Shown here: positions 44,000-52,313 of the stretch, one piece after another
Layout of the letters: each line of letters starts with the position of its first letter
How positions within the stretch are numbered: the stretch's first letter is position 1
NCBI GenBank assembly: GCA_037479115.1
Contig: JBBFLK010000005.1
Coordinates: 1-64,000 of the forward strand
Reading direction: 5' to 3'
From: Anaerohalosphaeraceae bacterium
GTDB lineage: Bacteria; Planctomycetota; Phycisphaerae; Sedimentisphaerales; Anaerohalosphaeraceae
Length of the DNA stretch: 64,000 nucleotides
Notes under the pieces: generated by a model
The model's input: only the letters and a program-made list of their open reading frames with translations
The model's database searches: none
Told to the model about the DNA's origin: nothing
Program-made: the position numbers and the translations under genes

Positions 44000-44350
44000 T
44001 TATCCTTTCATCCAATCGCTGTCTTCCTCATCCTCAGGGCCGATTTCTTCCTCCTCCTCTCCATCAATTTCCCTTGCAAGGGCCTCCAGTTGGGCCTCAT
44101 CCGGACGAGCCGGGGTCTTCGGTCCTGCCTGCACTTCTTCAATCTGGGCAATTCGCTTCTCGGCCTCCTGAAGAATCTTTCGGCAATGCGCAATCAGCTG
44201 CATTCCCTTTTCATACTGTTCCAGACTTTCCTGCAGAGGCACCTGCCCGCCTTCGATTGTTTCGACAATCTGGGAAAGAGCGCGAATCGCCTCTTCAAAA
44301 CTCAGTTTCGACAGGTCATTTTGATTCCCGTCGGTTGTCTTTTTGGCCAT
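44000..44350 (-). CDS. xseB: Exodeoxyribonuclease VII small subunit
   Basis: A 116-aa XseB. The family core spans about 14-75 (LSFEEAIRALSQIVETIEGGQVPLQESLEQYEKG, then LIAHCRKILQEAEKRIAQIEE). The acidic tail (EEEEEIGPEDEEDSDW) makes it a little longer than the usual 75-85 aa. It binds XseA to form exonuclease VII, which degrades single-stranded DNA. It starts 3 nt after the xseA stop and is followed 4 nt later by tRNA-Leu. Confidence 0.95.
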   Translation of the reverse strand: MAKKTTDGNQNDLSKLSFEEAIRALSQIVETIEGGQVPLQESLEQYEKGMQLIAHCRKILQEAEKRIAQIEEVQAGPKTPARPDEAQLEALAREIDGEEEEEIGPEDEEDSDWMKG

Positions 44351-44353
44351 GGG

Positions 44354-45727
44354 TTACTTCTCCTGCTTTGCCTGGCCGCGGGCCTCCACCCGGCTCGTAA
44401 ACTGCTGCCTTTGGGCCAGTTCCGTCAAAATAATATCGCCGACATCAACTTCCTCCAGCCGGCGAATAACTTGTCCAGTCCGCATGTTGATTGTAATGGT
44501 ATACCCGCGGCGGAGCACGGCCCGCGGGTCCATCGCCGTCAGTTTATTCTCCGCCGCCGACAATTGCAACCGCTTTTGCTCAAGCACCTTAGACAGCCCC
44601 TGCCGGGCCGCCGCCTCCATCCGCTCCAGACGAATCCGCTGGCCGGCAATCAGCCGCACTGGTTCCAGACGTCGTACGATATCTTTGGCCTGCTCCAGCC
44701 GTCGCCGCAGCCACTCGAACCGCTCCCGCATCACCCTGGCCAGTTGGAGCCCGGCCATATCTACCCGCTGCCAGGCCCGTTCCACCATTCCCTGCGGTTC
44801 ACGGAAGACCCAGCTGGCCAGAATCGTCCGCAGCTGCTCGCGGGCTGTCCGAACCGTCGAATGCACCGAATGTACCAGCCGACGCTGAATCATCGCCAGC
44901 TGTTTGTGGACCTCCCGCTGGTCCGGTACGGCAATCATCCCCGCTTTGGTCGGTGTGGAGGCGCGGGCGTCTGCAACCAAATCCGCAATGGTCGTATCAA
45001 TCTCGTGTCCGACCGCACTGATAATCGGAATTTTTGAACGGAAAATCGCTCGGGCTAAAACCTCTTCATTAAAAGCCCACAAATCCTCCATTGAGCCCCC
45101 GCCGCGTCCGACAATGAGCAAATCCAGCTGCAGTTGCTTATTATTGCGATTTATCCAATCCAGTTTCCGGGCAATTTCCTCGGCCGCCCCCTCTCCCTGA
45201 ACCGGCACATCAAACAAAAACAGCCGCACAATCGGCCAGCGATGCCAAATGCTGTCGGCTATATCATGAACGGCCGCACCGCTTTTGCTGGTGACGATTC
45301 CAATCCGTTGCGGAAATTGCGGAATCGGCTTTTTGTACCGTTCCTCAAAAAGGCCTTCCGCCTTGAGTTTTTCATACATCTGCTGAAAGGCAATCTGCAG
45401 GGCCCCAATCCCCGCCGGCTGCAAGTCTTCGGCGTAAAATTGATATTTTCCTTGTGGAGAATAGACCTCGATATGACCGGTCGCCAATATCTCCATTCCG
45501 TTTTCCGGCTGAAATTTGATTTTTTGATATCGATTGGCCCACAAAACACAGGAAATCTGAGATTCTGTATCTTTTAATATAAAATAACAGTGCCCGCTTT
45601 GGTGTCGTTTCCAGTCGCTTATTTCCCCTTTGAGGATAAAACGCGAAGGCAAATGCCTCCGGATGGCTTCATTGACCATCGCATTTACCTGAGAAACGGA
45701 CAAAATGATTAATTTATCTCGGGCCAT
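44354..45727 (-). CDS. xseA: Exodeoxyribonuclease VII large subunit
   Basis: A 457-aa XseA: an N-terminal OB fold (ILSVSQVNAMVNEAI to VEVYS-type segment HIEVYSPQGKYQF), the catalytic core (IGIVTSKSGAAVHDI, DLLIVGRGGGSMEDLWAFNEE, SAVGHEIDTTIADLVADARASTPTKAG) and a long coiled-coil C-terminus. I chose ATG 45727 because XseA proteins begin just before the ILSVSQ motif. The open frame runs 24 codons further up, but a good -10 box lies there. Transcription from it would leave a leader of only a few nucleotides. Confidence 0.95.
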   Translation of the reverse strand: MARDKLIILSVSQVNAMVNEAIRRHLPSRFILKGEISDWKRHQSGHCYFILKDTESQISCVLWANRYQKIKFQPENGMEILATGHIEVYSPQGKYQFYAEDLQPAGIGALQIAFQQMYEKLKAEGLFEERYKKPIPQFPQRIGIVTSKSGAAVHDIADSIWHRWPIVRLFLFDVPVQGEGAAEEIARKLDWINRNNKQLQLDLLIVGRGGGSMEDLWAFNEEVLARAIFRSKIPIISAVGHEIDTTIADLVADARASTPTKAGMIAVPDQREVHKQLAMIQRRLVHSVHSTVRTAREQLRTILASWVFREPQGMVERAWQRVDMAGLQLARVMRERFEWLRRRLEQAKDIVRRLEPVRLIAGQRIRLERMEAAARQGLSKVLEQKRLQLSAAENKLTAMDPRAVLRRGYTITINMRTGQVIRRLEEVDVGDIILTELAQRQQFTSRVEARGQAKQEK

Positions 45728-45736
45728 AATCAATCT

Positions 45737-45764
45737 ATTATATCCGATGTCGGATTTCGAACAA
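45737..45764 (-). promoter_or_regulatory. Sigma-70 promoter of the xseA operon
   Basis: On the minus strand: -35 TTGTTC (45764-45759), a 16-bp spacer, -10 TATAAT (45742-45737). The predicted start is near 45730, 2-4 nt from the xseA ATG. No Shine-Dalgarno sequence is present, so the transcript would be (near) leaderless. Confidence 0.6.
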
Positions 45765-46108
45765 TCTCTATCTCTGAAGAAGGAACATTTGTGTTCCACG
45801 AATGTTAAAATGGGAAAAATCTGAAATCTTTTTCAAATTCATGGAGATTTTCCCTTTTTTCTATCAATGGACCCTATGTCAGAAACGACTTATCTACAGA
45901 AGGTCCACGCCTACCAAGCGCATGTGCCAAACCTTCACAAGGCCGAAACAATCCTCACGATTGTTTCGGTTTTTTATTGGTTTCTGCCTGCTTTGTTCAA
46001 AATCAAAACGACCCGATGAGTGTTCCTGCTTCCACATCTCCATCAAAAACCCGCTTTTTTACGCGAAAAATTCGGTTTTTGCCGCAAAAAACCGGATTGC
46101 TGCTTCTC
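45765..46108. other. Spacer between xseA and the flagellar operon
   Basis: About 340 bp. It holds an AT-rich hairpin with a T run at 45812-45862 (GGGAAAAATCT paired to AGATTTTCCC with one bulge), the plus-strand terminator at 45943-45975, and A/T tracts near 46050-46090 just upstream of the sigma-54 promoter. An open frame on the plus strand spans the terminator and is not taken as a gene. Confidence 0.5.
45943..45975 (+). terminator. Orphan Rho-independent terminator, plus strand
   Basis: CCGAAACAAT and ATTGTTTCGG form a perfect 10-bp stem with a 7-base loop, followed by six T. There is no plus-strand gene upstream in this window's spacer, so it ends either a small RNA or read-through from antisense transcription. 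It would insulate the flagellar promoter. Confidence 0.88.
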
Positions 46109-46124
46109 TGGCACATTCCTTGCA
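46109..46124 (+). promoter_or_regulatory. Sigma-54 promoter of the flgB operon
   Basis: TGGCACATTCCTTGCA matches the consensus TGGCAC-N5-TTGC exactly, with GG and GC 10 bp apart. The expected start is near 46135, 32 nt ahead of the flgB ATG. It indicates control by RpoN and a flagellar enhancer-binding protein. Confidence 0.93.
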
Positions 46125-46166
46125 CATCCTCCCTTCGACTGATAGTGCCTTTTGGGAGAACCTTCG

Positions 46167-46529
46167 ATGATTCAGGACAAAACTATGATGAATCTGCTGG
46201 AAGCGGGAATGAAAGCCGAATGGCTTCGCCAGCAGACTATTGCCAATAATATTGCCAATATTAACACCCCCGGCTTTCGCCGCTCGGATGTTAAATTTGA
46301 AGAGGTTCTCAACGAGATGCTCCGGAAAAAAGGGTCTCTGGAGCCGGATTCGATAAAACCGGAGATTTATCAGCCGCAGAACACGCCGCTGAATGAATTC
46401 GACAATGACGTTTCGCTGGATACAGAAATCGGCGAAATGATCAAAAACTCCGTCAAACACAAGGCTTATATGCTGATTTTGAAGAAAAAATATCAGCAGA
46501 TGGATGCGGCCATCAAAGTATCCGGCTGA
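46167..46529 (+). CDS. flgB: Flagellar proximal rod protein FlgB
   Basis: A 120-aa rod protein. ATG 46167 follows GGGAG by about 8 nt; a TTG at 46152 is an alternative. The family motif RQQTIANNIANINTPGFRRSDVKFE sits at about residues 22-46, and the C-terminal heptads (MIKNSVKHKAYMLILKKKYQQM) are typical. It forms the base of the rod with FlgC and FliE. It is the first gene of the sigma-54 operon. Confidence 0.96.
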   Translation: MIQDKTMMNLLEAGMKAEWLRQQTIANNIANINTPGFRRSDVKFEEVLNEMLRKKGSLEPDSIKPEIYQPQNTPLNEFDNDVSLDTEIGEMIKNSVKHKAYMLILKKKYQQMDAAIKVSG

Positions 46530-46546
46530 TTCGGAAGGGCTGAAGG

Positions 46547-46960
46547 ATGAAAATCGATCAAACCAGCGTGTTTAATCCGATTGACATCGCCACATCGGGT
46601 CTGCGGGCCTACAACAAGCAGATGGAGGTCATCGGCTCTAACCTAGCCAACATCCAGACCACCGATGCGGGTGACGGGAAGCCCTATCGTCGGCTGGTGG
46701 CGGAATTCAAAGCCAAAGTGCAAGACAATCTGGCGGGCGTGGAACTGAGCGACATCATCCAGGACCCAAATGCCTTTCAGCGGGTCCTGATGCCGGGGCA
46801 TCCGCAGGCGGACAAAGACGGCTACGTCCTGATGCCCAACATCAGCTGGTCCACAGAAATGGTCAATCTGAACCTGGCCAGCCGGGCTTATCAGGCCAAC
46901 GCCGCTGTGTTAAGACGCTATAAACAAATGGTGGAAACCAGCCTCGAATTATTAAGATAA
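46547..46960 (+). CDS. flgC: Flagellar proximal rod protein FlgC
   Basis: A 137-aa protein with the rod N-terminus (DIATSGLRAYNKQMEVIGSNLANIQTTDAGDGKPYRR), the middle GYVLMPNISWSTEMVNLNLASRAYQANAAVLRRYKQM and the usual length. It lies 17 nt after flgB. Exported through the flagellar type III apparatus and assembled on FliE/FlgB. Confidence 0.97.
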   Translation: MKIDQTSVFNPIDIATSGLRAYNKQMEVIGSNLANIQTTDAGDGKPYRRLVAEFKAKVQDNLAGVELSDIIQDPNAFQRVLMPGHPQADKDGYVLMPNISWSTEMVNLNLASRAYQANAAVLRRYKQMVETSLELLR

Positions 46961-46972
46961 AAAGGATATCGT

Positions 46973-47281
46973 ATGGCTGTACAATTTAATCCGAACATTC
47001 ATTCCCCCAATCCGGCGATTCCCGCCGCCCTTCAATCTCCTCTGCTGCAGGAATCCAAAGCACCGTCGTTTACCGACAAGATTCTCGAATCGCTCCATAA
47101 GGTTAATGACCAGCAGAATCAGGCCAATCTGTCGATTCTGGACCTGATGGCGGGCAAGCAGCAGGACATCAACACGGTTGTCGCCGAGGTGGCCAAGGCA
47201 GACATGAGCTTCAAACTTCTTGTCGGCGTGCGCAACAAACTGGTTGAGGCCTATAAGGAAACCATGCGGATGCAGGTGTAA
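46973..47281 (+). CDS. fliE: Flagellar hook-basal body protein FliE
   Basis: A 102-aa protein with the FliE motif VNDQQNQANLSILDLMAGKQQDINTVVAEVAKADMSFKLLVGVRNKLVEAYKE. It adapts the rod to the MS ring. It sits between flgC and fliF, the usual order. Confidence 0.96.
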   Translation: MAVQFNPNIHSPNPAIPAALQSPLLQESKAPSFTDKILESLHKVNDQQNQANLSILDLMAGKQQDINTVVAEVAKADMSFKLLVGVRNKLVEAYKETMRMQV

Positions 47282-47316
47282 GGGCTTTGGGCAGACTTCC
47301 TTTATGACGGAACGCT

Positions 47317-48852
47317 ATGGGGCTATTCGATAAAATCAATGCAGTCTGGCAGAAAGTCGGGCTGGTGCAGCGGGCACTTCTGGCGGCGCTGGTTCTGACG
47401 TGCGTCCTGACGGCGGTGCTGCTGACCCGCTGGGCCGCGCGGCCCGAGATGCGTCTGCTCTTCGGCAACCTGTCTCTCGAACAGGCCTCCAAAATTGCCG
47501 ACAAAATCAGTGAACAGAACATTCCCTATGAAATCCGCGGCGGGGGCAGCAGCATCTTTGTTCCGGCCGAAAAGGTGCATGAACTGCGGGCTCTGGCCGC
47601 CCGGGAGGGTCTGCTGCCCCGAAACGGCGAGCCCGGCTATGAAATCTTCGACAACGAAAAACTCGGCGTCAGCCCTCTGGTTCAGAAGATGAATTACAAT
47701 CGGGCCCTGCAGGGAGAGCTGGCCCGCACGATTCAGGTCTTCGACGGCGTTCAGTATGCCCGCGTGCACATCGTTCGGCCTGAACAAACCCTGTTTACCG
47801 GCAGCGAACAGAAGGCCTCCGCCTCGGTAATGCTCCAGCTCAAACCCGGCTGGCAGATCAGCCAATCAACCGTTGCCGCCATTGCTAATCTGGTTGCCGG
47901 AGCCGTCGAAGGGCTCACACCCGACCAGGTCACCGTCGCCGACAGTCAGGGACGCATCCTCACGCAGGCGGGCAAACTGGACAGCTACGCTGCCGGCGCC
48001 AATACCTATCTCGAATATCAAAACGCCGTGGAAATTGAGATGGCCAACCGGCTGCAGCGGGCCCTCGAACGCGTGCTCGGACCGAACCGCTCCACCGTGA
48101 TGGTCAAGGCCACCGTGGATATGAACAGCGAATCGATCGTCCGAAAAACATACGAAAAGGGCATTCCGAAAGAAGAAACCATCGACGAAACCTCCACCAT
48201 CAAGCAGTCCGCCAAAAGCTCAGAAGAGGGAGACAATACCCCCTCCTCCACTGAAAAGAAGGGCACCACCACTACGCAATATCAGCTGCCGGAAACCATC
48301 ACAACCCAGACGAAAATTCCCGGACGCGTTACAGCCTGGTCGGTCTCGGTAATTGTGGACCTGTCCAAACCGTCCTCCGAGAATCCGGCAGGGGGAAACG
48401 AACAGAACCAGCAAACCACACCCGGAAACGAAAACAACCTGCTGATGTCTCTGGAAGACGTCAAAGAAATTATCCGCACGGCCATCGGACCGGATTTGCT
48501 CAGCGAGCAGAATCTGACCGTCAAACATGTGCCGTTTTACCGTCCGCCGGCCGAGCCCGTTCAGGCAGGCCCCAACTGGGACAGTCTGATTGAAATCGCC
48601 CGGCAGCTTTCGATGGGCATTTTGGCCGTCAGCGCTCTGCTGGTGCTGCGCATTTTTACCCGGGCCGCCGCCAAAACCGCCGCCCAGCCGGCGTCGGGCA
48701 CTGAAATGATGCTCGGCGGTGCAGGGATGCCGATGCTGCCGGCCGGAATGGATACACCGGCGGCTATGCGGCGAATGATTGCCGCCCAGCTTCAGCAGAA
48801 TCCGGAACAGGTGCGGACGCTCTTCAGTACATGGCTTGCGGAGGACCAGTAA
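47317..48852 (+). CDS. fliF: Flagellar MS-ring protein FliF
   Basis: A 511-aa membrane protein. First transmembrane helix near 22-40 (LLAALVLTCVLTAVLLTRW), then ring-building motif regions (LFGNLSLEQASKIADKISEQNIPYEI; NRALQGELARTIQVFDGVQYARVHIVRPEQTLF; VAAIANLVAGAVEGLTPDQVTVADSQGRIL). A long charged linker carries the beta-collar region. The second helix lies near 425-445 (LSMGILAVSALLVLRIF), and a short C-terminal FliG-binding segment ends at WLAEDQ. Length is a little below E. coli FliF (552). Confidence 0.96.
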   Translation: MGLFDKINAVWQKVGLVQRALLAALVLTCVLTAVLLTRWAARPEMRLLFGNLSLEQASKIADKISEQNIPYEIRGGGSSIFVPAEKVHELRALAAREGLLPRNGEPGYEIFDNEKLGVSPLVQKMNYNRALQGELARTIQVFDGVQYARVHIVRPEQTLFTGSEQKASASVMLQLKPGWQISQSTVAAIANLVAGAVEGLTPDQVTVADSQGRILTQAGKLDSYAAGANTYLEYQNAVEIEMANRLQRALERVLGPNRSTVMVKATVDMNSESIVRKTYEKGIPKEETIDETSTIKQSAKSSEEGDNTPSSTEKKGTTTTQYQLPETITTQTKIPGRVTAWSVSVIVDLSKPSSENPAGGNEQNQQTTPGNENNLLMSLEDVKEIIRTAIGPDLLSEQNLTVKHVPFYRPPAEPVQAGPNWDSLIEIARQLSMGILAVSALLVLRIFTRAAAKTAAQPASGTEMMLGGAGMPMLPAGMDTPAAMRRMIAAQLQQNPEQVRTLFSTWLAEDQ

Positions 48853-48855
48853 TCC

Positions 48856-49869
48856 ATGCGGTTGAAGGGAATCCAGAAAGCGGCTCTCCTTCTGACCAGT
48901 CTGGATGCGGCTACAGCCCGAGAACTGCTCAAGGGCCAGCCCCAGGAGGTCATCCAGAGAATTGCGATGGAACTGTCGCAGCTGGACGCACAGGGAAAGC
49001 AAAACAGCGAACAGGCCCTTCAGGTGGCCCGCGAATTCTGCGGACATCTTCAGCAGGCCCAGGCGGGCACCCTGCATATCAAAAGTTTCGTCAATTCGCT
49101 CATCCACGGTACGGCCAGCAAAGAGAAAGCCGCCGAACTGCAGGCCCGAATGCAGCAGGCCGTCCGGGAGAAGGACCCCTTCCTCGTCATCGCCTCCGCT
49201 TCTCCCGCCCACATTGCCGCCGCACTCGAAAACGAACCGCCGCAGGCAGTCGCCCTGGTCTTGTCGGCCCTGCCCCCGAAAATCAGCACGGAGGTGCTCA
49301 ATCGGCTTGCGCCCGAAAAAAGCCAGCAGGTCATCTGGCGGATGACGCAGGCCATTGAGGTATCGCCCAAGACGCTGCGGCGAATCGGAGAAATTCTCTG
49401 CAAACGCATTATGGACTTAAACCGGGAGGAATCTCCCGTCGTCAAGGAAACTGTTCCCAAAGAGGTCCTGCGCAAAGTCGCCTTGGTTCTGAGCGGACTG
49501 GAAAAAGAAAAACGGGACACTCTTTTAAAGGAAATTGAAGCAAGGGACAAAGAAACCGCCAAAACCGTCAAGGCCCTGATGGTGACCTGGGAAGACATTG
49601 TTAAAATTGAAGACCGCTCGCTGCAGCAGGTGCTGCGCAATGTCGAGCCGACAGTCCTGGCCAAGGCCCTCCACGGAGCCGACCCGGCGATTGTCGCCAA
49701 AATCCGCTCCAATATTTCCGAACGGGCCTCCCAAATGGTCGATGAAGAAATCTCCCTGATGGGCGAACCGCGCAAGAAAGACGTTCTGGCGGCGCGGGAA
49801 GAGGTGGTCAAGCCCCTCCGCGAAGCCAATGAAAGTGAAGAGCTGCTCTTTATTGAGGAGGAAGGATGA
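48856..49869 (+). CDS. fliG: Flagellar motor switch protein FliG
   Basis: A 337-aa rotor protein with the N-terminal FliF-binding part (IQKAALLLTSLDAATARELL), the middle ARM domain (EPPQAVALVLSALPPKISTEVLNRLAPE) and the C-terminal torque domain (WEDIVKIEDRSLQQVLRNVEPTVLAKALHGAD...KIRSNISERASQMVDEEISLMGEPRKKDVLAAREEV). The charged torque helix residues are present. It lies 3 nt after fliF, and its end overlaps the fliH start. Confidence 0.96.
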   Translation: MRLKGIQKAALLLTSLDAATARELLKGQPQEVIQRIAMELSQLDAQGKQNSEQALQVAREFCGHLQQAQAGTLHIKSFVNSLIHGTASKEKAAELQARMQQAVREKDPFLVIASASPAHIAAALENEPPQAVALVLSALPPKISTEVLNRLAPEKSQQVIWRMTQAIEVSPKTLRRIGEILCKRIMDLNREESPVVKETVPKEVLRKVALVLSGLEKEKRDTLLKEIEARDKETAKTVKALMVTWEDIVKIEDRSLQQVLRNVEPTVLAKALHGADPAIVAKIRSNISERASQMVDEEISLMGEPRKKDVLAAREEVVKPLREANESEELLFIEEEG

Positions 49870-50441
49870 AAAAGACCGTGGTTCATCTGCCCTCCGGGGC
49901 GCCGATTTCCTCCGCCTGCGTCGTGGACAGGCCGCCGCGGACCGCCGCACCGGCCCCGCGCCCCCAGAATCCGCCGAATCGGCAGATTCAGCAGGCCCTG
50001 GCCGCCCTTCAAAAGGCCGCCGAACAGATGCAGGAAACCGCCCAGCGGCTTTTTGCCTCTCATCGCGAGCAGCTCATTCGGCTCAGTATTGAAATTGCCT
50101 CCAAAATCCTGGCCAAAGAGATTCAGGACCAAAACTATCAAATCGAGGCAATTCTTCGGCAGGCCCTGGAGGGAATCGAACAGGACCGGCCGATGACCGT
50201 TCGGCTCCATCCGCAGGACCTCCAGACCATCCAGCAAACCGCCGCAAAATCTGACGGAACGGATACACCGCTGATTCGCTGGATTCCGGACCCGACGATT
50301 CAGCCGGCCGAATGCGTCATTGAAACCGAAGAAGGAATTATTGAGTGGATTATTGAAGAACATTTACGGCGAATTTCCGACGCCCTGCTGAGCGGGGTTC
50401 CAACGCATGATAAAAACGGAAATGAAAACCTGCTCGATTGA
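49866..50441 (+). CDS. fliH: Flagellar assembly protein FliH
   Basis: A 191-aa protein. The proline-rich N-terminus is followed by a coiled coil with Gln/Ala repeats (QQALAALQKAAEQMQETAQ) and the C-terminal FliH/YscL fold (LIRLSIEIASKILAKEIQDQ...LEGIEQDRPMTVRLHPQDLQTIQQ). FliH controls the FliI ATPase. It overlaps fliG by 4 nt, and its last 35 nt overlap the fliI frame. Confidence 0.93.
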   Translation: MKKTVVHLPSGAPISSACVVDRPPRTAAPAPRPQNPPNRQIQQALAALQKAAEQMQETAQRLFASHREQLIRLSIEIASKILAKEIQDQNYQIEAILRQALEGIEQDRPMTVRLHPQDLQTIQQTAAKSDGTDTPLIRWIPDPTIQPAECVIETEEGIIEWIIEEHLRRISDALLSGVPTHDKNGNENLLD

Positions 50442-51831
50442 CTTGGAGCCGCTCTGTCAAACGGTGCGGACGCTGCGTCTGGCCGAACCGAAAGGCGTGC
50501 TGGTTCGCATCTCCGGCCTGATTCTCGAAAGCAGCGGCCCGTCCGTCGGTCTGGGCAGACTGTGCCAAATTCGGATGCGGTGCGGACGCACCATCGAGGC
50601 CGAGGTCGTCGGATTCCGGGACGGCCATGTCATCCTGCTCCCGCTGGATACCCTCGACGGAGCAGCCCCGGGTGATGTCGTCATCGCTCTGGACAAACCG
50701 CGGATGATTCCCGTCAGCCGGGCTCTGCAGGGCCGCGTCCTGGACGGGCTCGGACGGCCCATTGACCACAACGGTCCGATTCCGGCCGAGGAGTTTCGTC
50801 CCCTGCAGAGCACAAGCCCCGACCCCCTGCAGCGAAAGATGATTGACCAGCCCCTGCCGCTGGGCATCCGTGCCATCGACGGACTGCTGACCTGCGGGAA
50901 GGGACAGCGCATCGGCGTCTTTGCCGGCAGCGGCGTCGGCAAGAGCGTGCTGCTGGGAGAGATTGCCAACGGCAGTGCCGCCGACATCAATGTCGTTGCT
51001 CTCGTCGGGGAACGCGGACGCGAAGTGCGGGAATTTCTCGAGAAAGACCTCGGCCCGGAGGGTCGGGCCCGCAGTGTGATTGTCGTGGCGACCTCCGATT
51101 CGGCGCCCATCCAGCGGGTCAAGGCCGCCTTCACCGCCGTCACAATCGCCGAATACTTCCGCGACCGGGGCTGCAGCGTCCTGTTTATGATGGATTCCCT
51201 GACCCGGTTTGCCCAGGCGCAGCGGGAAATCGGTCTGGCCGCCGGCGAGCCCCCGACCACCAAAGGATACTGTCCGAGCGTTTTTGCAATGATGCCTCGG
51301 CTGATTGAGCGGCTCGGATGCTGTCCGCACGGAAGCATCACCGGCATCCTGACGGTTCTGGCGGAAGCCGATGACCTCAACGACCCGGTGGCCGACAGCG
51401 CTCGTTCGCTTCTGGACGGACATATCGTCTTAAGCCGAAAACTGGCGGACCGCGGACATTATCCGGCGATTGACATTCTCCAAAGCATCAGCCGGCTGAT
51501 GCCGTCGGTGGCATCAGACGAACACAAAAAGGCCGCCTTGAAACTTCGGGAAATTTATGCCACCTATACGGACGCAGAAGATTTGATACAAATCGGCGCT
51601 TTTGCTCCCGGGAGCAACCGCCGCATTGACGGTTCGATTGCCCTGATAGACCGCATCCGCAATTTCCTCATTCAGCCCATCCGCCAACGGTGCCCCTTTG
51701 AGCAGACCATCCAGCAGATGAAGGAGATTGCGGACGCCTGGGACCGGCTTCTGTCTGACGGAGCCGCCGAGAAAACCGCCGCCAGGCCCAAAGGCCGCCT
51801 GAATCCGCCTGCGGCAGGAGGTCCGAAATGA
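50407..51831 (+). CDS. fliI: Flagellum-specific ATPase FliI
   Basis: A 474-aa export ATPase with Walker A GSGVGKS at about 174-180, Walker B VLFMMDSLTRFAQAQREI and the catalytic GERGREVREF segment. The N-terminal part holds FliH contacts. The reported start overlaps fliH by 35 nt; a second ATG at 50422 is an alternative with little change. Powers unfolding and export with FliH and FliJ. Confidence 0.96.
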   Translation: MIKTEMKTCSIDLEPLCQTVRTLRLAEPKGVLVRISGLILESSGPSVGLGRLCQIRMRCGRTIEAEVVGFRDGHVILLPLDTLDGAAPGDVVIALDKPRMIPVSRALQGRVLDGLGRPIDHNGPIPAEEFRPLQSTSPDPLQRKMIDQPLPLGIRAIDGLLTCGKGQRIGVFAGSGVGKSVLLGEIANGSAADINVVALVGERGREVREFLEKDLGPEGRARSVIVVATSDSAPIQRVKAAFTAVTIAEYFRDRGCSVLFMMDSLTRFAQAQREIGLAAGEPPTTKGYCPSVFAMMPRLIERLGCCPHGSITGILTVLAEADDLNDPVADSARSLLDGHIVLSRKLADRGHYPAIDILQSISRLMPSVASDEHKKAALKLREIYATYTDAEDLIQIGAFAPGSNRRIDGSIALIDRIRNFLIQPIRQRCPFEQTIQQMKEIADAWDRLLSDGAAEKTAARPKGRLNPPAAGGPK

Positions 51832-52280
51832 AAAAGTTTGTCTGGAAGCTTCAGCAGCTGCTGACCCTGAAGGAAAAGCAGGAAAATGCCCTGCGGGCCG
51901 ACATTGTCACCCTGACCGAACAGACAATGGTTGTCAAAGGCCGCATTCGGGCGATGCAGATGAGACTGCGGGCTCATCAGCAGGAAATCCGGTCTCTGCC
52001 GGAAGAGCAGCGGATTGCCGCTCAGTCCCTTTATGCCCAGCAGGCCCCTGTGGCGGACACCGTGATTCGGCAGCTGACCGAACAGGCACGGGCCCTCGAA
52101 CAGCAGCGACGGCGAAAACTGGATGATTACCTGCAGGTCCGCAAATTCCGCAAGGGGCTGGAGCGGCTTCGGGAAAAGGCGCGGCAGCGCTACCAGTATG
52201 AAATGCTTTTGGAAGAACAGAAACAAGCGGATGATTATACCCATCTGAACTGGAACCGTCCGGCGGCGGCCACGGCATAA
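51828..52280 (+). CDS. fliJ: Flagellar export chaperone FliJ
   Basis: A 150-aa mostly coiled-coil protein (KKFVWKLQQLLTLKEKQEN...RKLDDYLQVRKFRKGLERLREKARQRYQYEMLLEEQKQADD). It overlaps fliI by 4 nt (ATGA). The length and heptads fit FliJ, which binds FliI and FlhA. Confidence 0.9.
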   Translation: MKKFVWKLQQLLTLKEKQENALRADIVTLTEQTMVVKGRIRAMQMRLRAHQQEIRSLPEEQRIAAQSLYAQQAPVADTVIRQLTEQARALEQQRRRKLDDYLQVRKFRKGLERLREKARQRYQYEMLLEEQKQADDYTHLNWNRPAAATA

Positions 52281-52313
52281 CCCCAATCCGCCTGCGGACA
52301 GGAGACAAAAACT

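Noticed and set aside
45802-46170. A 122-aa open frame on the plus strand before flgB
   Set aside because: It spans a strong terminator and a sigma-54 promoter, and lacks a ribosome site and any protein pattern.
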